Shown: positions 61,206 through 64,000 of the stretch, in pieces
Numbering within the stretch: position 1 is the stretch's first letter
How the letters are laid out: every line of letters begins with the position of its first letter
Assembly: GCA_022539475.1 (NCBI GenBank)
Contig: VCMS01000013.1
Coordinates: forward strand, 62,001-126,000
Reading direction: 5' to 3'
Source: Gracilaria domingensis
Taxonomy: Eukaryota > Rhodophyta > Florideophyceae > Gracilariales > Gracilariaceae
Length of the DNA stretch: 64,000 nt
Made by a program: the position numbers and the translations under genes
The notes under the pieces: generated by a model
Seen by the model: only the letters and a program-made list of their open reading frames with translations
What the model was told of the DNA's origin: nothing
The model's database searches: none

Positions 61206-64000
61206 TTACCAAGCTTCTTATAGTTATGGGCCCAGAAGGATCTTCTGACAAACCCACTCGCCCTCGTTTTTCCTGGGATACTCGCAATGTTCCGTGGACT
61301 GATGGCAAAGGAAATCAAGAAGCCTATGCCACCGCTGTCAAACAATGGAAACTGTTTCATGATCGACTTCCGGAAACCAATAGCAACAAGATACCGAAGG
61401 AATTGCAGGGCATAATGTTACAGTCTCAGCTCTACGGCCGTGCACGCGATCTGTGTAAGGCAATTGATACCGACACCATACAGTCTGAAGAAGGTGTCAA
61501 CGCCATTGTGAATTCCATTTACAAACGAGACCCACTCGCCGTTCTCTCGGATGTGTATCATGACTTCATGGTACTGCTGACGACCAAGCGTGGAAATAAC
61601 GAATCGTTCAAAAATTTTGAATCCCGATTCCTCGCCCAGTCTTCTAAGTTACACGCTCATGGCAATGAAGCCAAACTTTCTGAATCGTTTTTGGCATTCA
61701 CACTCTTGGCAAACTAAAATGTCGACGCTACGCAACGTATCTCCGTTCTTGCCAACTCTGCTCCAAGAGACACAGACTTTCGCGCAACTGCTTCAACCGA
61801 TGATTTCCTCAAAGCTGTATCATACGGTTCTATTGCAGCCGTTCTTCGTCAGTGTGAAAAGTCTTCGGCTTCGGTGCCACAGCCAACGTTTTCTGCTCAT
61901 ACGGCTTCTAGCTCCCGTTCTCTTACCGTTACAAAAAGTAAGAACAAGTCCCAGCTGACGCCGGAGCAACTTGCAGATCTGAAATCTCGCTCGAAGTGCA
62001 GAAAGTGTTCGAAGTTCGGCCATTGGGCCAAAGATCACAATTTGGATGGTACTTTGAAGCCAAATGTTCCTTGCCTTGATGCTCCTAAAGGTAGCGATGA
62101 CAACAAGAAAACACTTGTGTTCAACATGGCGCAGCTTGTTTCCTCTCCTAATAGCGAACTTGGTACTGACATTGGTGATACTTTGCCCGAACCGATTGAA
62201 GTGTTTCATGGACAGGCTGTACTGGACAATGTCGTCGAAGTTATTGATCTTACCTCCCCTGCTCACTGTGGACCGTTACTTGATGATGGCGCTCCGTACT
62301 CTGGCATAGGTGCTCATGAACTCCAATTGATTGCGCATCTTGTTTGCCTCGAGCCTCGCACTGCTCTTGATCCTCTACCCGCCAAGATTCAAGACCGACC
62401 CAATTGGCAATATGGTACGGGCGCACATGCTAGTGAAGCTCGTCCAATCATAGGTTCCGTTTTGCTACAAGTACTTGCTAGCTCAGGCATCGTCATCAAG
62501 ATCAGACACCTCGTTATTGAAGGTTCATCTCAGTGGGTGGTTGGGAAAAATGTCACGAGACACTGCAACATTCTACACGCTGGACGAAACGTACTACAAG
62601 TTCCCGACGACAAGAATTGTAACTTAATGCATGAAGTTCCTCTCGTGGACCGAGACATGCACACTTTTATTCCCTACTCACTCTTTGTTGTCAATCCCGG
62701 CCTCCTCACGTTGACAAATTTCTCGCGTTTCTTCTGTGCAACTGCAACTATCTCCTCTGAGCGTTCTTCTCAGTCGTCGGACCGATCGTGGCCAGAAGTG
62801 AAACGTATAGTGGATAAAGTCCATCACCATGTATGTGGCCACTCCAACTACACTGACATCAAGATTCTCTTGGAAAGAAACAACCTATGGAGTGATGGCG
62901 TTTCCAAATACCTCTCCACGGTTCTTCAGAACTGCACCAATTGCGACACAACAGCTCGTCCCCAGCCCCCTCGAAAAGTATCCCTCAGTTCCCTCTCACG
63001 TGCTTTCAATGAGCTTGTGTGTGTCGATCACTTATTTCTGGATGAGTATTGCGTGTTCCACTGCATGGACTCCGGTACTAGATTTTCGGCTGGCTCTGTT
63101 GTGCCTAGCACCTCTATGGACAATGCAGTAATCGCTTTCGAATCTCTCTGGATCTCGCAATTCTGGATCCCCGATTCTGTTCTCTTTGACTACGCGTTCA
63201 ATAACGCAATCTTTCGCGGTTACCTCGAGAAATATGATGTGGCTCTCGTGCCAGTTCCCCCACGAAGACACAACAAGAATGTCTTAGAGTCCAAACACAA
63301 GATCATACGTGATATTTTCTTGCGCCTCCAGTCCGCCGCGTCTTCCTCTGCCTCCGAACCCTCCCTTGTTCCCTTGCTAATCCAGCAATCACTTCGCATC
63401 TCCAATGATCTTTACGGTAATGATGTTATGTCTGCTCACGAATTGGCGAAAGGATACACCCGTCCTGTTCACAACAACATCCCGATTGCGGTTCCCGATA
63501 CTATCCTTGAAGCCCACAAAGAGTTGGCTGCCAAACGCAAACTCACACTGATCTTGCGTTCAAAAGCGACCGTGGATTTGCCAGTGGACGTTGGCGACAT
63601 GGTACAGGTCTTCATCAAACAGCAAAACGACAAAAGAGGGAAGTGGACATCTGCTAAACCTATTTTGTCACTTGATCGCAAGACCAACACTGTGACTGTG
63701 CCTGGCGCTGGTGGTAGAACCATTCTGCCGCTGTGGAAGATGTTCGTCTGGCACCAACGTCAAATGATCTTGCTACTGCTGTGCAAATTGCTATAGACGA
63801 TCTTGATACTTCTGTTCGAGAAGCCATCGATAACTCTACTCAACCGAGTGACATTGAGGATCAAGATACTCGCCATCCTCTACCGGATCACGACCACCAA
63901 GATGATGAGGTTGATGACGTAAATCCAATCTCCTCCGTTCAGGTTGGAATAGACGCTTCTGTCGCACCGTCAACCGCAGACCCACCCCACTCTGCTCCGA
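61206..64000 (+). mobile_element. Ty1/copia-type LTR retroelement fossil, partial
   Basis: The left part of a copia-type element that continues beyond the window. In order: a gag-like region, a zinc knuckle (CRKCSKFGHWAKDH) near 62000, a protease-like region, and an integrase with an H-H-C-C zinc module (near 62820-62950) and a catalytic core to about 63350. Integrase ahead of any reverse transcriptase is the copia order; reverse transcriptase and RNase H are not in the window. It is broken, with about two interruptions in the visible part. The left terminal repeat could not be delimited. Long stretches stay well preserved, so it looks fairly young. No age can be given without the second terminal repeat. 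Confidence 0.8.

Overview
This is nuclear DNA from a photosynthetic eukaryote with a compact genome. Most genes are a single exon. Where introns occur they are short (about 50 to 150 bases) with GT-AG borders, as in NTF2, RPB8, SDHAF4, the CMGC kinase, the ORANGE-like gene and a starch-binding-domain gene. Nuclear genes for plastid functions (a TatA/Hcf106-type Tat subunit, an ORANGE-like zinc-finger protein, IspF of the MEP pathway, a two-domain phosphatase resembling 2-carboxyarabinitol-1-phosphatase) carry N-terminal extensions that look like transit peptides. My best guess is a red alga. This rests on gene content and low intron density, not on a marker gene.

Layout. 1-7.4 kb: 3' end of a SPATA20/YyaL-like gene, a CDF zinc transporter, about 3 kb of gene-free DNA with hairpins, and a twin AMPK-type glycogen/starch-binding protein ending in a CaaX box. 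8.3-24.3 kb: a PAM2+DUF1771+Smr protein, a divergent IGPS-fold protein, an IspF-HisE fusion, spermidine synthase, PEX19, ORANGE-like, an inositol-dehydrogenase-like enzyme, a GST and a double histidine-phosphatase protein. 25.4-32.7 kb: a same-strand cluster of four RING-H2 genes, three of them clear paralogues with a membrane anchor, plus one anchor-only relative. 33-36.5 kb: BCCIP, NTF2 and RPB8. 36.7-50.7 kb: a block of about 3.76 kb present twice in direct orientation (36757-40517 and 46408-50166). Each copy carries a Uma2-like nuclease gene converging on a decayed ATP9/Neo1-type P4-ATPase. Between the copies lie an RCK/MAK-like kinase, TatA and a parvulin-MiaB fusion. 50.7-51.5 kb: a GC-rich island separates the 5'-truncated P4-ATPase from a 5'-truncated CCT1 fragment. 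51.5-59.8 kb: SDHAF4, a fucosyltransferase-like protein, PWP1, LSM1, TAD3/ADAT3 and two small uncertain genes. 61.2 kb to the end: a Ty1/copia-type retroelement fossil running off the window.

Most genes are unrelated housekeeping functions packed head-to-head or tail-to-tail. The notable items are two enzyme fusions that I do not know from standard models (IspF with HisE, parvulin with MiaB), a cyanobacterial-style Uma2 nuclease inside a segmental duplication, an IGPS-like protein without its catalytic residues, and a set of perfect short palindromes, mostly with a single central base, confined to the spaces between genes.
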